Numbered from the stretch's first letter, positions 9,003-17,496 are shown. The stretch: DNA of 64,000 nucleotides from Zhongshania aliphaticivorans (GCF_902705875.1 NZ_CACSIK010000001.1:818742-882741); one strand, 5' to 3'. The notes: a model not told the origin generated them from the sequence alone. Program-made: numbers and translations.

Positions 9003-9944
9003 ATGAAAGAAGATCCCGGATATTACGACTATTGGCCCTACTTTAAACGTCCCAAAATAACTTGGCCCAATGGCGCAAAATTGGCATTTTGGCTTGCACC
9101 CAATATTGAATTTTACGAGCTGAATCCGCCGCCCAATCCTCAGCGTAAACCCTGGCCGCAAGCGACGCCTGCGGTGGCAGGCTATAGTATCCGTGACTAC
9201 GGCAATCGGGTTGGCCATCAGCGCCAAATGGCATTATTAGATAAATACGGTATTCGTGGTTCTATTTCTCTGTCCACCGCGCTGTGCGATCATCATCCCG
9301 AGATCATCAGCCAGTGCAGCGAGCGTAACTGGGAGTTTTTTAGCCACGGTATTTATAATACCCGCTATACCTACGGCATGAGTGAAGCTCAGGAACGCGA
9401 AATGATTCGCGACTCTATCGACACGATACACCGCCATACTGGGCAAAAATGTGCCGGTTATCTCGCCCCCGCGCTGTCTCACTCCGACAATACCATCGAC
9501 CTTTTTGCCGAGGTAGGCAGTGAATTGTTTGGTGACGACGCCGGCTTTTATACCTGTGATTTATTTCACGATGATCAGCCAACGCCAATACATACTCGCT
9601 CTGGCAAAGAGTTTGTCTCGGTTCCTTATTCCTTAGAAATGAATGACACCATCGCCTATGTCGTCAATAAAATTGAACCACGGCGTTATGGTCAGCAACT
9701 AAAAGATTGTTTTGATCGCTTATACGCAGAAGGCAGTGAGAGTGGCACGGTCATGTGCATTCCAACCCATAATTATCAAGTAAGTTGCCCGCACAGAATG
9801 AAAGCGTTTGAAGAGGCGCTGGAATACATCACTGGTCACAGTGATGTGTGGGTGACCACTGGCCGTGAGATTGCAGAGTATTATCGTGAGCACTATTTAG
9901 CATCGAGCAAAGACGCCATTCTAAACGTGCAAGGAGGCTTGTGA
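9003..9944 (+). CDS. PuuE-like polysaccharide-deacetylase-fold hydrolase A
   Basis: A 313-residue protein of the NodB/polysaccharide deacetylase fold, most like the PuuE allantoinase and cyclic-imide hydrolase branch. Visible pieces are YSIRDYGNRVGHQRQMALLD around residues 60-79, EFFSHGIYNTRYTYGMSE near 117-134, and CAGYLAPALSHSDNTIDLFAE near 155-175. The TFDDG metal motif of chitin or peptidoglycan deacetylases is absent. There is no signal peptide, so it should act in the cytoplasm on a small molecule. Activity on a cyclic amide or imide C-N bond fits the amidase just upstream. It shares its fold and several motifs with the next gene, suggesting a duplicated or heteromeric enzyme. Confidence 0.82.
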   Translation: MKEDPGYYDYWPYFKRPKITWPNGAKLAFWLAPNIEFYELNPPPNPQRKPWPQATPAVAGYSIRDYGNRVGHQRQMALLDKYGIRGSISLSTALCDHHPEIISQCSERNWEFFSHGIYNTRYTYGMSEAQEREMIRDSIDTIHRHTGQKCAGYLAPALSHSDNTIDLFAEVGSELFGDDAGFYTCDLFHDDQPTPIHTRSGKEFVSVPYSLEMNDTIAYVVNKIEPRRYGQQLKDCFDRLYAEGSESGTVMCIPTHNYQVSCPHRMKAFEEALEYITGHSDVWVTTGREIAEYYREHYLASSKDAILNVQGGL

Positions 9945-9946
9945 GC

Positions 9947-10873
9947 ATGAGCTTACCGAACGATTATTTACAATACCCGCAACGCAGCTACGGCATGGAC
10001 CATGATCGTTATAGCTGGTCAATGCTTGAAAATCGCAAGCCCGTAACCTGGCCAGATGGCAAGTTGCTCGCACTTTGGGTCAATGTGAATTTACAGTATT
10101 ACCCGCTTAACCAACAGGGTGTACCGTTTGCGGTGCCTGGTGGCATGACAATGCCATACCCCGATCTACGCCACTATTCGCTGCGCGACTACGGTAACCG
10201 CGTGGGCTTGTTCCGTATTTTAAAAGCCTTAGATGCGAACAACATCACCGCAAGTTTTGCAGTGAACTCACGCTTATTACAACGCATACCGTATTTAGCG
10301 GGTTTATTACGCGAACGCGGCGATGATATTTTGGGCCACGGTGTTCACATGGATGCCTTGCACTATGGCGGCCAGAGTGAAGCAGAAGAGTCGTCACAAA
10401 TTGTTGAATGCGTATCCGTGCTTAGAGATTTGACGGGCCAGCCAGTAGACGGTTGGTTGTCGCCGGTGAGAAGTGAATCTGAAAATACCCCCGATCTATT
10501 GGCAGAAAACGGAGTGCGGTATTTTTCAGATTGGGTGAACGATGACATGCCCTATGAATTTTCAACTAGCTCAAAGCCCTTGATCGCCATGCCATTGAGC
10601 AATGAAATTGAAGACCGTTTTGTGATCGTCAATAATCAGCATTCAGAAGCTAGCTGGGCTCAGCAGGTAGAAGACGCTGCAGCATTTTTGCTAGACGAAG
10701 CGCACCGTTCTGGCGGGCGTATCTTGAGTTTAAATATTCATCCTTGGTTGCTTGGCCAACCCCATCGCATTCAGTTTTTTGAAGCGGTGTTAAGTACTTT
10801 AGCGGCTAACCCTGCGGTGTGGAGTGCGGCCCCCAGTACTATCTTGGACACGTGGGCATCACAGCAGTCATAA
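9947..10873 (+). CDS. PuuE-like polysaccharide-deacetylase-fold hydrolase B
   Basis: A 308-residue paralogue of the preceding protein. YSLRDYGNRVGLFRILKALD, ILGHGVHMDALHYGGQSE and VDGWLSPVRSESENTPDLLAE line up with the corresponding blocks there. I start it at the ATG 9947, because AAGGAGG ends 9 bases before it; the in-frame GTG at 9941 overlaps the previous stop but is only 3 bases from that site. It lacks a signal peptide and the TFDDG metal motif. Like its partner it probably hydrolyses a cyclic C-N bond in the cytoplasm, perhaps as the second subunit. It is the last gene of the plus-strand catabolic operon and a strong terminator follows. Confidence 0.82.
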   Translation: MSLPNDYLQYPQRSYGMDHDRYSWSMLENRKPVTWPDGKLLALWVNVNLQYYPLNQQGVPFAVPGGMTMPYPDLRHYSLRDYGNRVGLFRILKALDANNITASFAVNSRLLQRIPYLAGLLRERGDDILGHGVHMDALHYGGQSEAEESSQIVECVSVLRDLTGQPVDGWLSPVRSESENTPDLLAENGVRYFSDWVNDDMPYEFSTSSKPLIAMPLSNEIEDRFVIVNNQHSEASWAQQVEDAAAFLLDEAHRSGGRILSLNIHPWLLGQPHRIQFFEAVLSTLAANPAVWSAAPSTILDTWASQQS

Positions 10874-10916
10874 GCCGGCTGGCATTACGCAAGTACTATA
10901 TTTTCCCTATCACATA

Positions 10917-10950
10917 GGCGGGCTTCACTGCTGAGAAGCCCGTCCTTCTT
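10917..10950 (+). terminator. Rho-independent terminator of the catabolic operon
   Basis: GGCGGGCTTC and GAAGCCCGTC form a 10-bp stem with one G-U pair around an 8-base loop, followed by a T-rich CTTCTTTG. It lies 43 bases after the last gene. Confidence 0.8.
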
Positions 10951-11238
10951 TGCTTTCAGTACCTTAATACAAACTATCACCTACTCCCTTGATGCTGATT
11001 ATCTATGCAGTATTTCGTTTATGGCAGCGAGTCAGTCACCGGTTCAATAGAAGTAGGCTCGCTAACACTGAGGCTCACACATAAGTTGTTGATTTATTTA
11101 AACGGGTTTATGATCAAGGCAAGGTAATGAGTAAAAGCGTATAGAAGCGGGAATCGAAAAATATGAAGGAAATCGGCATGAATAACCCCCCAAGACTATA
11201 GACACTCCGTATGGTAAAAAAGAACCACCGGAGGATGT
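10951..11238. other. Intergenic region upstream of the HEPN island
   Basis: No gene longer than the leader ORF at 11239 is supported. The stretch holds one copy of a dispersed repeat (11042-11119), listed separately, and becomes AT-rich towards the HEPN gene. Confidence 0.5.
11042..11119. repeat. Dispersed ~80-bp repeat, copy 1
   Basis: This block matches 26001-26080 in the same orientation, at about three quarters identity by eye. Shared runs include TAGAAG, TAAGTTGTTGATTT and GGGTTTATGATCA in the same order and nearly the same spacing. Each copy lies 165-200 bp before an AT-rich gene of the defence or toxin type. Confidence 0.65.
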
Positions 11239-11289
11239 ATGAATCAGCGCAGAAAATACGAATGTTATGTGTCTCGAGGTAAATCATGA
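11239..11289 (+). CDS. Leader ORF coupled to the HEPN gene
   Basis: A 16-codon frame, MNQRRKYECYVSRGKS, starts at an ATG preceded by CGGAGGA with 3-bp spacing. Its stop overlaps the ATG of the next gene as ATGA. The basic peptide shows no family. Its site and coupling suggest a translation-control leader, or a small partner, for the HEPN gene. It may equally be chance. Confidence 0.35.
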   Translation: MNQRRKYECYVSRGKS

Positions 11290-12134
11290 GTAGCATTAAA
11301 GAGTATTACTTAGAAAACGAAGAGAGTCGTTATATTCGATTAGCTGAAATCTTGGGAATTTCTTGGCAAGAGCTACAAGGGTTGGATTATGAAATTAATG
11401 CAAGGGTGTCCAAGGATGGCAATTTATATAGTCACAATCTAACATTTAGCCAAGAAAATGATTCGTATGTTGTTAAAAAAATAAAAGGTTTAAGCGAAGA
11501 TTGGAACGTTGAGATAGCTCCTTGGGAACTTGAGAGAAACGAAGAGGATGAGTACGAACTTGGTGCAATCGCGAGAAATACCGATTATAGGTTAAGTTTT
11601 ATAAATGAGTTGCAGGATCTTAATGGGTTGCTGGGGCTGGATGTTACAGATAATAACTTGCATAGAATACTTTTACGCCAGATTTTTATAAGCATAATTG
11701 GAGCCGTTGAAACTTATTTATCGGATGCATTTATAAACGAAGTACTATCAAAACAATACTATTTGGAAAGATTTGTAGCTACGCATCCAGAATTTAAGAA
11801 ACAAAAAATTAGCCTGAGTGAGATTTTTTATGAATCACTAAAGATTGAAGAGAAGGCAAAAACGATCATGCTGGGAACGATTTATCATAAGTTGCCAACA
11901 GTAAGGCAGATGTATCAAGACACATTTGGCATAACGTTTCCACCTATAGCTGATATGCAAAAATATATAGTAAAGCGTCATGACCTTGTTCATCGGAACG
12001 GAAAAACAGCGGACGGTGTGAAAATTGATATTGATATAGATACTATTGATAAGCTGAAGCGATCAGCGATTGGGCTGGTAGATCAGGTTAGTATAGAGAT
12101 AAACAACCTAAGCGATGAAGATAAACCATTTTAG
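11286..12134 (+). CDS. HEPN-type protein, possible RNase
   Basis: A 282-residue acidic protein with no signal peptide. The C-terminal half is helical (around residues 130-275), and at about 231-236 it contains RHDLVH, the R-x4-H motif used by HEPN ribonucleases, in the context YIVKRHDLVHRNGKT. The N-terminal third, with LAEILGISWQELQGLDYEI, is unrelated to anything I know. HEPN proteins often act as toxins or abortive-infection effectors that cut RNA. No minimal nucleotidyltransferase antitoxin is adjacent; downstream lies ccdAB on the other strand. The gene is much more AT-rich than its surroundings, which points to horizontal gain. The HEPN call rests on one motif and helix content. Confidence 0.55.
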   Translation: MSSIKEYYLENEESRYIRLAEILGISWQELQGLDYEINARVSKDGNLYSHNLTFSQENDSYVVKKIKGLSEDWNVEIAPWELERNEEDEYELGAIARNTDYRLSFINELQDLNGLLGLDVTDNNLHRILLRQIFISIIGAVETYLSDAFINEVLSKQYYLERFVATHPEFKKQKISLSEIFYESLKIEEKAKTIMLGTIYHKLPTVRQMYQDTFGITFPPIADMQKYIVKRHDLVHRNGKTADGVKIDIDIDTIDKLKRSAIGLVDQVSIEINNLSDEDKPF

Positions 12135-12164
12135 TCGTCTTTCACGTCAAGCATAGGTAACAAA

Positions 12165-12240
12165 GTTATCAACCTGACATCTCAGACTACGCTTCATTCT
12201 GTAACATAACACTACACTTCAAAAAAAATCAGGTTATAAC
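12165..12240. repeat. Imperfect inverted repeat between the HEPN gene and ccdB
   Basis: GTTATCAACCTGA (12165-12177) pairs with TCAGGTTATAAC (12229-12240), leaving one bulged base, across a 51-base centre containing an A8 run. It separates two convergent genes. It could be a bidirectional terminator, or a decayed attC-like site; the bulge in the arm is reminiscent of attC. Confidence 0.35.
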
Positions 12241-12244
12241 AGCA

Positions 12245-12559
12245 TTAAATACCCGTCAGAAGAAAATCGAGTGCTGAAATAATGTCTGTTCGATTCAGTA
12301 GCAATGAGCCTTCTTTTTGGGTGAGAAAAGAAACTGACACGGTCGTGATTTGATGGGTAAGAAGGGCATATTTCCAACCGCCAATCTCTACAAGTGGGCA
12401 CAGGTTTTTGGGAAATGCTTTTGCATCCTGTGCTGAAGCAATCGGTATAACTACGCGGCTATTTAGACCATCCAGTAAGTTGGATTGTACATCCACGAAG
12501 AAGGGGTATGTTGCGTGGCTATCAGAATCTGTGTTCACATACAGATCAAATTGCTTCAT
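12245..12559 (-). CDS. ccdB: CcdB-family gyrase toxin
   Basis: A 104-residue protein colinear with CcdB. The markers are FVDVQSNLLDGLNSRVVIPIAS at residues 21-42, LCPLVEIGGWKYALLTHQ around 53-70, and the C-terminal ALDFLLTGI. CcdB poisons DNA gyrase by trapping its cleaved DNA complex; the last three residues are critical. The ending TGI, where F-plasmid CcdB has WGI, matches my memory of the Vibrio fischeri-type CcdB, which is active. The start overlaps the ccdA stop as TAATG. The pair is a type II toxin-antitoxin module; a chromosomal copy may stabilise flanking DNA. The gene looks intact. Confidence 0.92.
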   Translation of the reverse strand: MKQFDLYVNTDSDSHATYPFFVDVQSNLLDGLNSRVVIPIASAQDAKAFPKNLCPLVEIGGWKYALLTHQITTVSVSFLTQKEGSLLLNRTDIISALDFLLTGI

Positions 12560-12801
12560 TAGAAGCCCCGGTGTTTGTCAGCAAAGAGTCCATTGTCTGC
12601 AAGGCGGTTGCAGTTTTCGATGGCCTGCTTGTTGTCTTCGCGCCATTGTTTGCGTTTATTTTCCCGGAGTTCTTCCTCTAGTGCGCGCTCAAGGGTAGCA
12701 GAAAGGTTTACCTTTAAACTTTTAGCTTCCGCAAGTAAGCTGCTGTTTATACTCAGGTTTGTGGCCTTTTTTGGGGCCTTTTTGTCAAATATTTCACGCA
12801 T
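12559..12801 (-). CDS. ccdA: CcdA-family antitoxin
   Basis: An 80-residue protein starting at the ATG at 12801; upstream codons in the same frame lack coding character. KKATNLSINSSLLAEAKSL at residues 10-28 is the ribbon-helix-helix DNA-binding part. The C-terminal tail, with RKQWREDNKQAIENCN and ending GLFADKHRGF, matches the CcdB-wrapping region of CcdA. It neutralises CcdB and, with it, represses its own promoter in a ratio-dependent way. The promoter and repeat half-sites lie 20-70 bases upstream. Antitoxin first, toxin second, with a one-base overlap, is the normal order. Confidence 0.92.
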   Translation of the reverse strand: MREIFDKKAPKKATNLSINSSLLAEAKSLKVNLSATLERALEEELRENKRKQWREDNKQAIENCNRLADNGLFADKHRGF

Positions 12802-12813
12802 TCTAAAACCTCT

Positions 12814-12872
12814 CGCATAGCTAATGCGTATAAGTAATGCGCATCTTAGCAGTAAGGCATTTACCAAGACAA
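12814..12872 (-). promoter_or_regulatory. ccdAB promoter and operator
   Basis: Reading the minus strand, TTGTCT (12872-12867) and TAAGAT (12848-12843) are separated by 18 bases. Direct repeats of CGCATTA occur at 12841-12835 and 12828-12822, and GCATTAGCTATGC forms a small inverted repeat, all overlapping the expected transcription start. This is where CcdA-CcdB autoregulation would act. Confidence 0.55.
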
Positions 12873-12990
12873 GGAAGGTAGATGACAAGCGCGGCTGTGC
12901 TTATAGGTCTAGAGGCTTAGAGCTTTTCTTTTCCCGTGCGTGGGTCCACTTCTTTTGCCCTAGTGTTTCGTTTTAGTCTCTTTTACGCCA

Positions 12991-13016
12991 ACCCAGCTAG
13001 GAATGCCTAGCTGGGT
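12991..13016 (-). terminator. Hairpin at the 3' end of the RND operon
   Basis: ACCCAGCTAGG and CCTAGCTGGGT form a perfect 11-bp stem with a 4-base loop. It includes the last codons and stop of the RND gene. No T-run follows on the minus strand, so it may protect the 3' end of the mRNA rather than terminate by itself. Confidence 0.5.
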
Positions 13017-16000
13017 GTTCTGGTGTCTACCTCAATACTATTGTTTGTCTCCGTGTTCTTATGTGGCTTTGTTAAGCTCATCATGATCGAGGTGAGGGCG
13101 GGAACAAATAATAAGGTTACGGTGGTGGCAAGGAGTACGCCAAAGGCGAGCGATAACACCATGGGAATTAAGAAGCGGGCTTGAATACTGCCCTCTAACA
13201 TAATCGGCATCATGCCGGTGAAGGTGGTTAGCGAGGTGAGTATGATTGGCCTAAAGCGATCACTTGCACCTTGAATAATGGCGCGTTGAATCTCTACTTT
13301 TTCTGCCAGTAATTGATTTATTCGGTCTAGCATCACCAAGTTGTCATTAACGACGACGCCGGCAACAGCGACAACGCCGAGTATGGAGAACATGCTGATT
13401 TCGCGGCCAAAGAGAATGTGACCAAGTATGGCGCCCATCAAGCCGAAAGGGATGGCTGACAGTACCAGCAATGGTTGCCAGTATGAGCGAAAGACAATCG
13501 CGAATAGACCATAAATTAGAATGATCGACAGCAGGCCCATTTGAAACAGTTCAGAAATGAAGGTTTCCTGAGACTCTTGTGCCCCTTCACGGCGAACTTT
13601 GCTGCCCGGAAAAATAGCCGCCCATTCCACCGCATCATTGGTCAAGATACTGCTGGTAATTTGCTTGGCGTTGAATCCGTCTTCAACTTCCGCGGTGATA
13701 GTGGTGGCAACCAGTCCATCGATATGGCGGATTTCTTTTAAGGCGTCCACAAATTCAAGATCGGCAACCATATCAAGTGGGATGTCATTTCCGGTGTTAT
13801 TGCGAATTTTATGTTCTAGTAATTGCGCCAGTTGCTGCCTTTCGGTTTGAGGGTAGCGCAGCATCACTTTGACATCTTCTTGAGCGCGGGGAATGCGTTG
13901 TACTTCTTCACCGTAATAACCTTGGCGCAGCTGACCGATCACATCTTCTGCGGTAATGCCCAGCGTTTCGGCCATGGGTTTTAGGTGTACACGCAACTCC
14001 GGCAGGGCTTCATTAAGCTTGCTGCGAATATCATAAACGCCACTCATTTCGGCTAAGCGCTGTTCCAGTTTTTTGGAGAGTTGCTGTAATTGTTGAGTGT
14101 CTAGGGCGCTAATTTGTAATTCTATGGGTTTAGCGGTTGGCGCTAAGGTGGATTGAATAATGTAATCTCGAACTAGGGCAATTGAGCCGCTATTTTCTAG
14201 CCATTGCTGCTTTAACCGCTCCGTGTCAAAGGGGCGCTCCTCCACATTGAGAAGCTCCATTGAAACCCTAACGGTTTCACCATATATGGCTGTTTCTATG
14301 TGACCGATGAAGGGTTTTTGATACTGCTTGTTAATATCTAATTTTAACTGTAATGCGGCATTCTCAACGCGTTTGCCAAATTCTTCGGCTTGATGAAAAG
14401 GGGTTCCATCGCGAAGGGTGAAACGGGCTTCGACGAGATCTAAAGGGACAATAGGAAAAAAGCTACTGCGTAACCAACCGCCAAATAACAGTGAACTTAC
14501 AATTAAAAATAAGGCAATAAAGGTCGCCACGGTAATGCCGCGATAGTGTAAACAGCGAAGTAATATAGGCCGGTATATTGATTGAGTAAGATAGTCTAAA
14601 CCCTGAGCTACCTTATGTCTTAGTTTCTCGAGCGCACTTAGTACAGGGTTTTTACTAGGTGTTTCGGGCTTCATATGTGCCAAGTGGGCGGGCAAGATAA
14701 AGAGCGAATCTAATAGCGAAAAACTCAGTGCAACCAACACAACCACACCAAGATTATAGGGTTCAGCGAACTCCGGCGGTAAGTTTAAAAAAGGAATAAA
14801 AAATATCATGGTGGTAATAACGGCAAAGATCACCGGTTTACTTACCGAGGCAGTTCCGCGATAGGTTGAGGCGGCGCCCGGTCCCTCTTTGCTGTGGTGG
14901 CTGTATACGGATTCACCGACAATAATGGCGTCGTCAACGACAATACCCAATATCATAATAAAGGCGAATAGCGAGACCATATTCAGGCTGATGCCTGCTG
15001 TGGGCAGAAGCCAGATTGCGCCTAATAGAGAAATGGCGATGCCAGAGCAGACCCAAAATGCCAGCATGGGACGCAAAAATAATAAGAGAATAACAAAGAT
15101 CAGGATCAGGCCGCCAAAGCCATTGTTAATGAGGGTGTTTAATCGACCGCGAAATTCTTTTGATTGGTCGCGCCATAAGCTAAGACTAACGCCGTTTGGC
15201 AGTTGGCTTTGCATTTCTTCAATGAAGTTGTGAGCGGCGGCACTGGTTTTAAGAATGTCGGCATTCTCGGCGACGTAGATGTCGAGGGATAGCGAGGGTA
15301 AACCGTCAAATTGGCTGTATAGCCCGTCTTCGATAAAACCATCTTTGATTGTTGCGATATCACCCAATTTAACTTGGCCACCTGTGGCGGTGCTAATGAC
15401 GGGGATATTCGCAAAATCGCGGCCTTGGTAAGATTGCATACGGGCTTGAATTTGGATGTCGCCGCTTACGCTTTGAATATCACCCGCAGAAACATTCAGG
15501 GAGGCGCGCCGTAATATTTGCGCTAACTCGGTAAAGCTGAGGTCGTATTCATCCAAGGTGCTGGCGGCAACTTCAATGCTTACCTCGTAGTCTCGTGGTT
15601 GGCGGAGCTCAACAATGGGTATCCACGCTTTTTCTAATAGTTGTCGCTGTAAATGTTCGCTTAATGTTTTTAATTCCGCTTCACTAATATCGCCACTAAT
15701 GGCAATGCTAATTACCATGCTGCGAAATTGCTGTTCATAAATTTGTGGGCTTTCGGCATCGCTGGGTAACTCGGACAATGCGTTTACTTTTGCCTTAATG
15801 TCGTTAAGTAATGTTTGGGTGTTGTAATCTGCTAGGGCGTCAACGGTGACGGAAACGCCGTTTTCCAAGGCTTTAGATTCTATTTTGTCGATGCCATTAA
15901 CATCTCGAATGGCGTCTTCTATTCGATTTAAAATTTGTTCTTCTGACTGACGTGGTGAGGCGCCTGGGTAGACAACATCAATTTGAACTTTGTTGACGAT

Positions 16001-16123
16001 ACGCTCAGGGAAAAAATTCTTATCGACGTGACCAAAGGTGGACACGCCGCCAATGAAAATAAGCGCCATCAGGAGGTTGGCGGCGATGGGGTTGCGGATA
16101 AACCAATGAATGATGTGATTCAT
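13007..16123 (-). CDS. RND efflux pump inner-membrane permease
   Basis: A 1038-residue AcrB-type transporter of full length. It begins IHWFIRNPIAANLLMALIF (TM1), has two large periplasmic loops (about 40-330 and 560-860) and two groups of membrane helices. The proton-relay acidic pair is visible in GIVVDDAIIVGES around residues 398-410, with a matching segment GVVVNDNLVMLDR in the second half. It exports small molecules across the envelope by proton antiport, together with the adaptor encoded one base upstream and an outer-membrane channel not present here. The sequence is closer to the divergent marine RND permeases than to E. coli AcrB. The substrate is unknown. The start overlaps the adaptor stop. 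Confidence 0.92.
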   Translation of the reverse strand: MNHIIHWFIRNPIAANLLMALIFIGGVSTFGHVDKNFFPERIVNKVQIDVVYPGASPRQSEEQILNRIEDAIRDVNGIDKIESKALENGVSVTVDALADYNTQTLLNDIKAKVNALSELPSDAESPQIYEQQFRSMVISIAISGDISEAELKTLSEHLQRQLLEKAWIPIVELRQPRDYEVSIEVAASTLDEYDLSFTELAQILRRASLNVSAGDIQSVSGDIQIQARMQSYQGRDFANIPVISTATGGQVKLGDIATIKDGFIEDGLYSQFDGLPSLSLDIYVAENADILKTSAAAHNFIEEMQSQLPNGVSLSLWRDQSKEFRGRLNTLINNGFGGLILIFVILLLFLRPMLAFWVCSGIAISLLGAIWLLPTAGISLNMVSLFAFIMILGIVVDDAIIVGESVYSHHSKEGPGAASTYRGTASVSKPVIFAVITTMIFFIPFLNLPPEFAEPYNLGVVVLVALSFSLLDSLFILPAHLAHMKPETPSKNPVLSALEKLRHKVAQGLDYLTQSIYRPILLRCLHYRGITVATFIALFLIVSSLLFGGWLRSSFFPIVPLDLVEARFTLRDGTPFHQAEEFGKRVENAALQLKLDINKQYQKPFIGHIETAIYGETVRVSMELLNVEERPFDTERLKQQWLENSGSIALVRDYIIQSTLAPTAKPIELQISALDTQQLQQLSKKLEQRLAEMSGVYDIRSKLNEALPELRVHLKPMAETLGITAEDVIGQLRQGYYGEEVQRIPRAQEDVKVMLRYPQTERQQLAQLLEHKIRNNTGNDIPLDMVADLEFVDALKEIRHIDGLVATTITAEVEDGFNAKQITSSILTNDAVEWAAIFPGSKVRREGAQESQETFISELFQMGLLSIILIYGLFAIVFRSYWQPLLVLSAIPFGLMGAILGHILFGREISMFSILGVVAVAGVVVNDNLVMLDRINQLLAEKVEIQRAIIQGASDRFRPIILTSLTTFTGMMPIMLEGSIQARFLIPMVLSLAFGVLLATTVTLLFVPALTSIMMSLTKPHKNTETNNSIEVDTRTPS

Positions 16124-17364
16124 TATTGATTACCCGCTTCTTCACTGGGTTCAGTATTTGTGGGCTTGCTAGTACTGGGTTTGATAGGCTGCGGTGACGG
16201 TGCTGTGTTATTGGGGGCAGAGGTGCTGCTTGGTGTATTAGCAATTGGCAGTAGCGCTGTGCCCTCGGTATTGCTGGCCAAGTCAGAGAGTACGACACGC
16301 TGGGCTTGTTGATCTGTGGTGATGATATAACTGGTGTCGTCATTGGTAAAGGCAACGGTGACTGGCATCAGTTGCAGGGCATTTTGGGCATCGATAATAC
16401 GCAGAAAGCGCTGCTCATAAAGAGCATCAGAGGGTACGGCAAGTAACAGGCTTGGCTGTGTTGCGTGGATGTCTGCCTCTAAAAACGTGCCTATTCTGAG
16501 CTGGTTTTGGGTGAAGGCAAGTTGGCCATCGTCCAGCTCAGCGTACAAGGTGTAAAGCCGGCTATCCGTGTTCAAACTAGCGGCAGCGCGGCGGATGGTT
16601 GCCGTTAAAGAAACACCGTTATTGTGGAGTGTTACCGGAATACCTTGGTCATAATCCGTGGCATTAAAATTTAATAAACGATATTGCTTGGGGCTTATTT
16701 CTAAGGCGATTTCCAGCGCGTTTATATCAATTAAGGTGGCGACAGTGGCGCCTTTGCTAAGGTATTGGCCTAATTCGGCATCAATATGATCTATGACGGC
16801 GGGGAAGGGGGCCCGTAGTTCAAGTCGGTCTACATTGCGCTGCGCGAGTTTTAGCTCGGCTTCGGCGGCGTCGACGGCGCGTTCTGCTTTGTGTAATTGA
16901 GGCTTGCGAAGGAAGAGGGCGTTGGCCTCATCTGAGCCTAAATCACGCCATTCTCTTTTTGTTTGTGCGACTCGTCCCTGTTCACTGGCCAGTTGTTCTT
17001 TGGCTTCGGCTAGCTTGGCTTGGGCACGGCTGAGCTCAGTTTTAACTTCGATACCGTCTATACGAAGTAAAGGCTGTTGGTCGGCAACTGAATTACCGAC
17101 TTTGTAAATATCGTAGGTTTTAATAACCTTACCAGCGACTTCACTTGCGATATCGACTGTTCTACGGCTGCTAATTTTTCCATTGGCGGCAACCTTGATG
17201 GGTAACAGTTGTGGCTCAACGAGTTGAAAAATAGCATCCTGCGGGGGTGGCGCTGTTTGCACTGTGGGCGGTGGCGAGCTCGGGCCGCTGAGTAAGGTGC
17301 GAGCAGTAAGAACCCCGATAACGAGAATAACCAGTGGCAAGAGTTGGCGTAGTAATTTTGGCAT
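16123..17364 (-). CDS. RND efflux periplasmic adaptor (MFP)
   Basis: A 413-residue membrane-fusion protein. An N-terminal anchor (LLPLVILVIGVLTA) is followed by a lipoyl half-motif (VAANGKISSRRTVDIASEVAGKV near 57-80), an alpha-hairpin (about 110-185, rich in A, E, K, L and R), the second lipoyl half (LRAPFPAVIDHIDAELGQYLSKG) and beta-barrel domains. The last 40 residues are a Pro/Ser/Thr-rich disordered tail ending EPSEEAGNQ. It links the permease to an outer-membrane channel. The gene leads the two-gene operon, and its ATG lies 216 bp from the divergent membrane-protein gene. The AT-rich inverted repeat at 17480 in that gap may control it. Confidence 0.9.
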   Translation of the reverse strand: MPKLLRQLLPLVILVIGVLTARTLLSGPSSPPPTVQTAPPPQDAIFQLVEPQLLPIKVAANGKISSRRTVDIASEVAGKVIKTYDIYKVGNSVADQQPLLRIDGIEVKTELSRAQAKLAEAKEQLASEQGRVAQTKREWRDLGSDEANALFLRKPQLHKAERAVDAAEAELKLAQRNVDRLELRAPFPAVIDHIDAELGQYLSKGATVATLIDINALEIALEISPKQYRLLNFNATDYDQGIPVTLHNNGVSLTATIRRAAASLNTDSRLYTLYAELDDGQLAFTQNQLRIGTFLEADIHATQPSLLLAVPSDALYEQRFLRIIDAQNALQLMPVTVAFTNDDTSYIITTDQQAQRVVLSDLASNTEGTALLPIANTPSSTSAPNNTAPSPQPIKPSTSKPTNTEPSEEAGNQ

Positions 17365-17479
17365 GGGTATTCCTTTTATGCGCTGCGACCGCTCAGTTTT
17401 AGCTGTCTTGCCACGGCGGGCTTTGTTGCCGATGTTGTCAGTTGACCTTGTGTGGAGAAACTGGCTAAACTTACAAAAG

Positions 17480-17496
17480 ATATAATGTTATTATAT
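17480..17496. promoter_or_regulatory. Inverted repeat in the RND/membrane-protein divergent gap
   Basis: ATATAAT and ATTATAT flank GTT, a perfect 7-bp arm inverted repeat, in the gap between the two divergent genes. It is a candidate operator of TetR-like size. TATAAT may alternatively be a -10 element. Confidence 0.35.

Noticed and set aside
11264-12158. GTTATGT before and GGTAAC after the HEPN gene as cassette borders
   Set aside because: The two do not complement each other as true cassette ends do, and GTTATGT lies inside the leader ORF.
12245-12559. CcdB C-terminus TGI in place of WGI as a sign of a dead toxin
   Set aside because: The Vibrio fischeri-type CcdB, known to poison gyrase, ends in TGI as I recall it, so this is normal for that branch.
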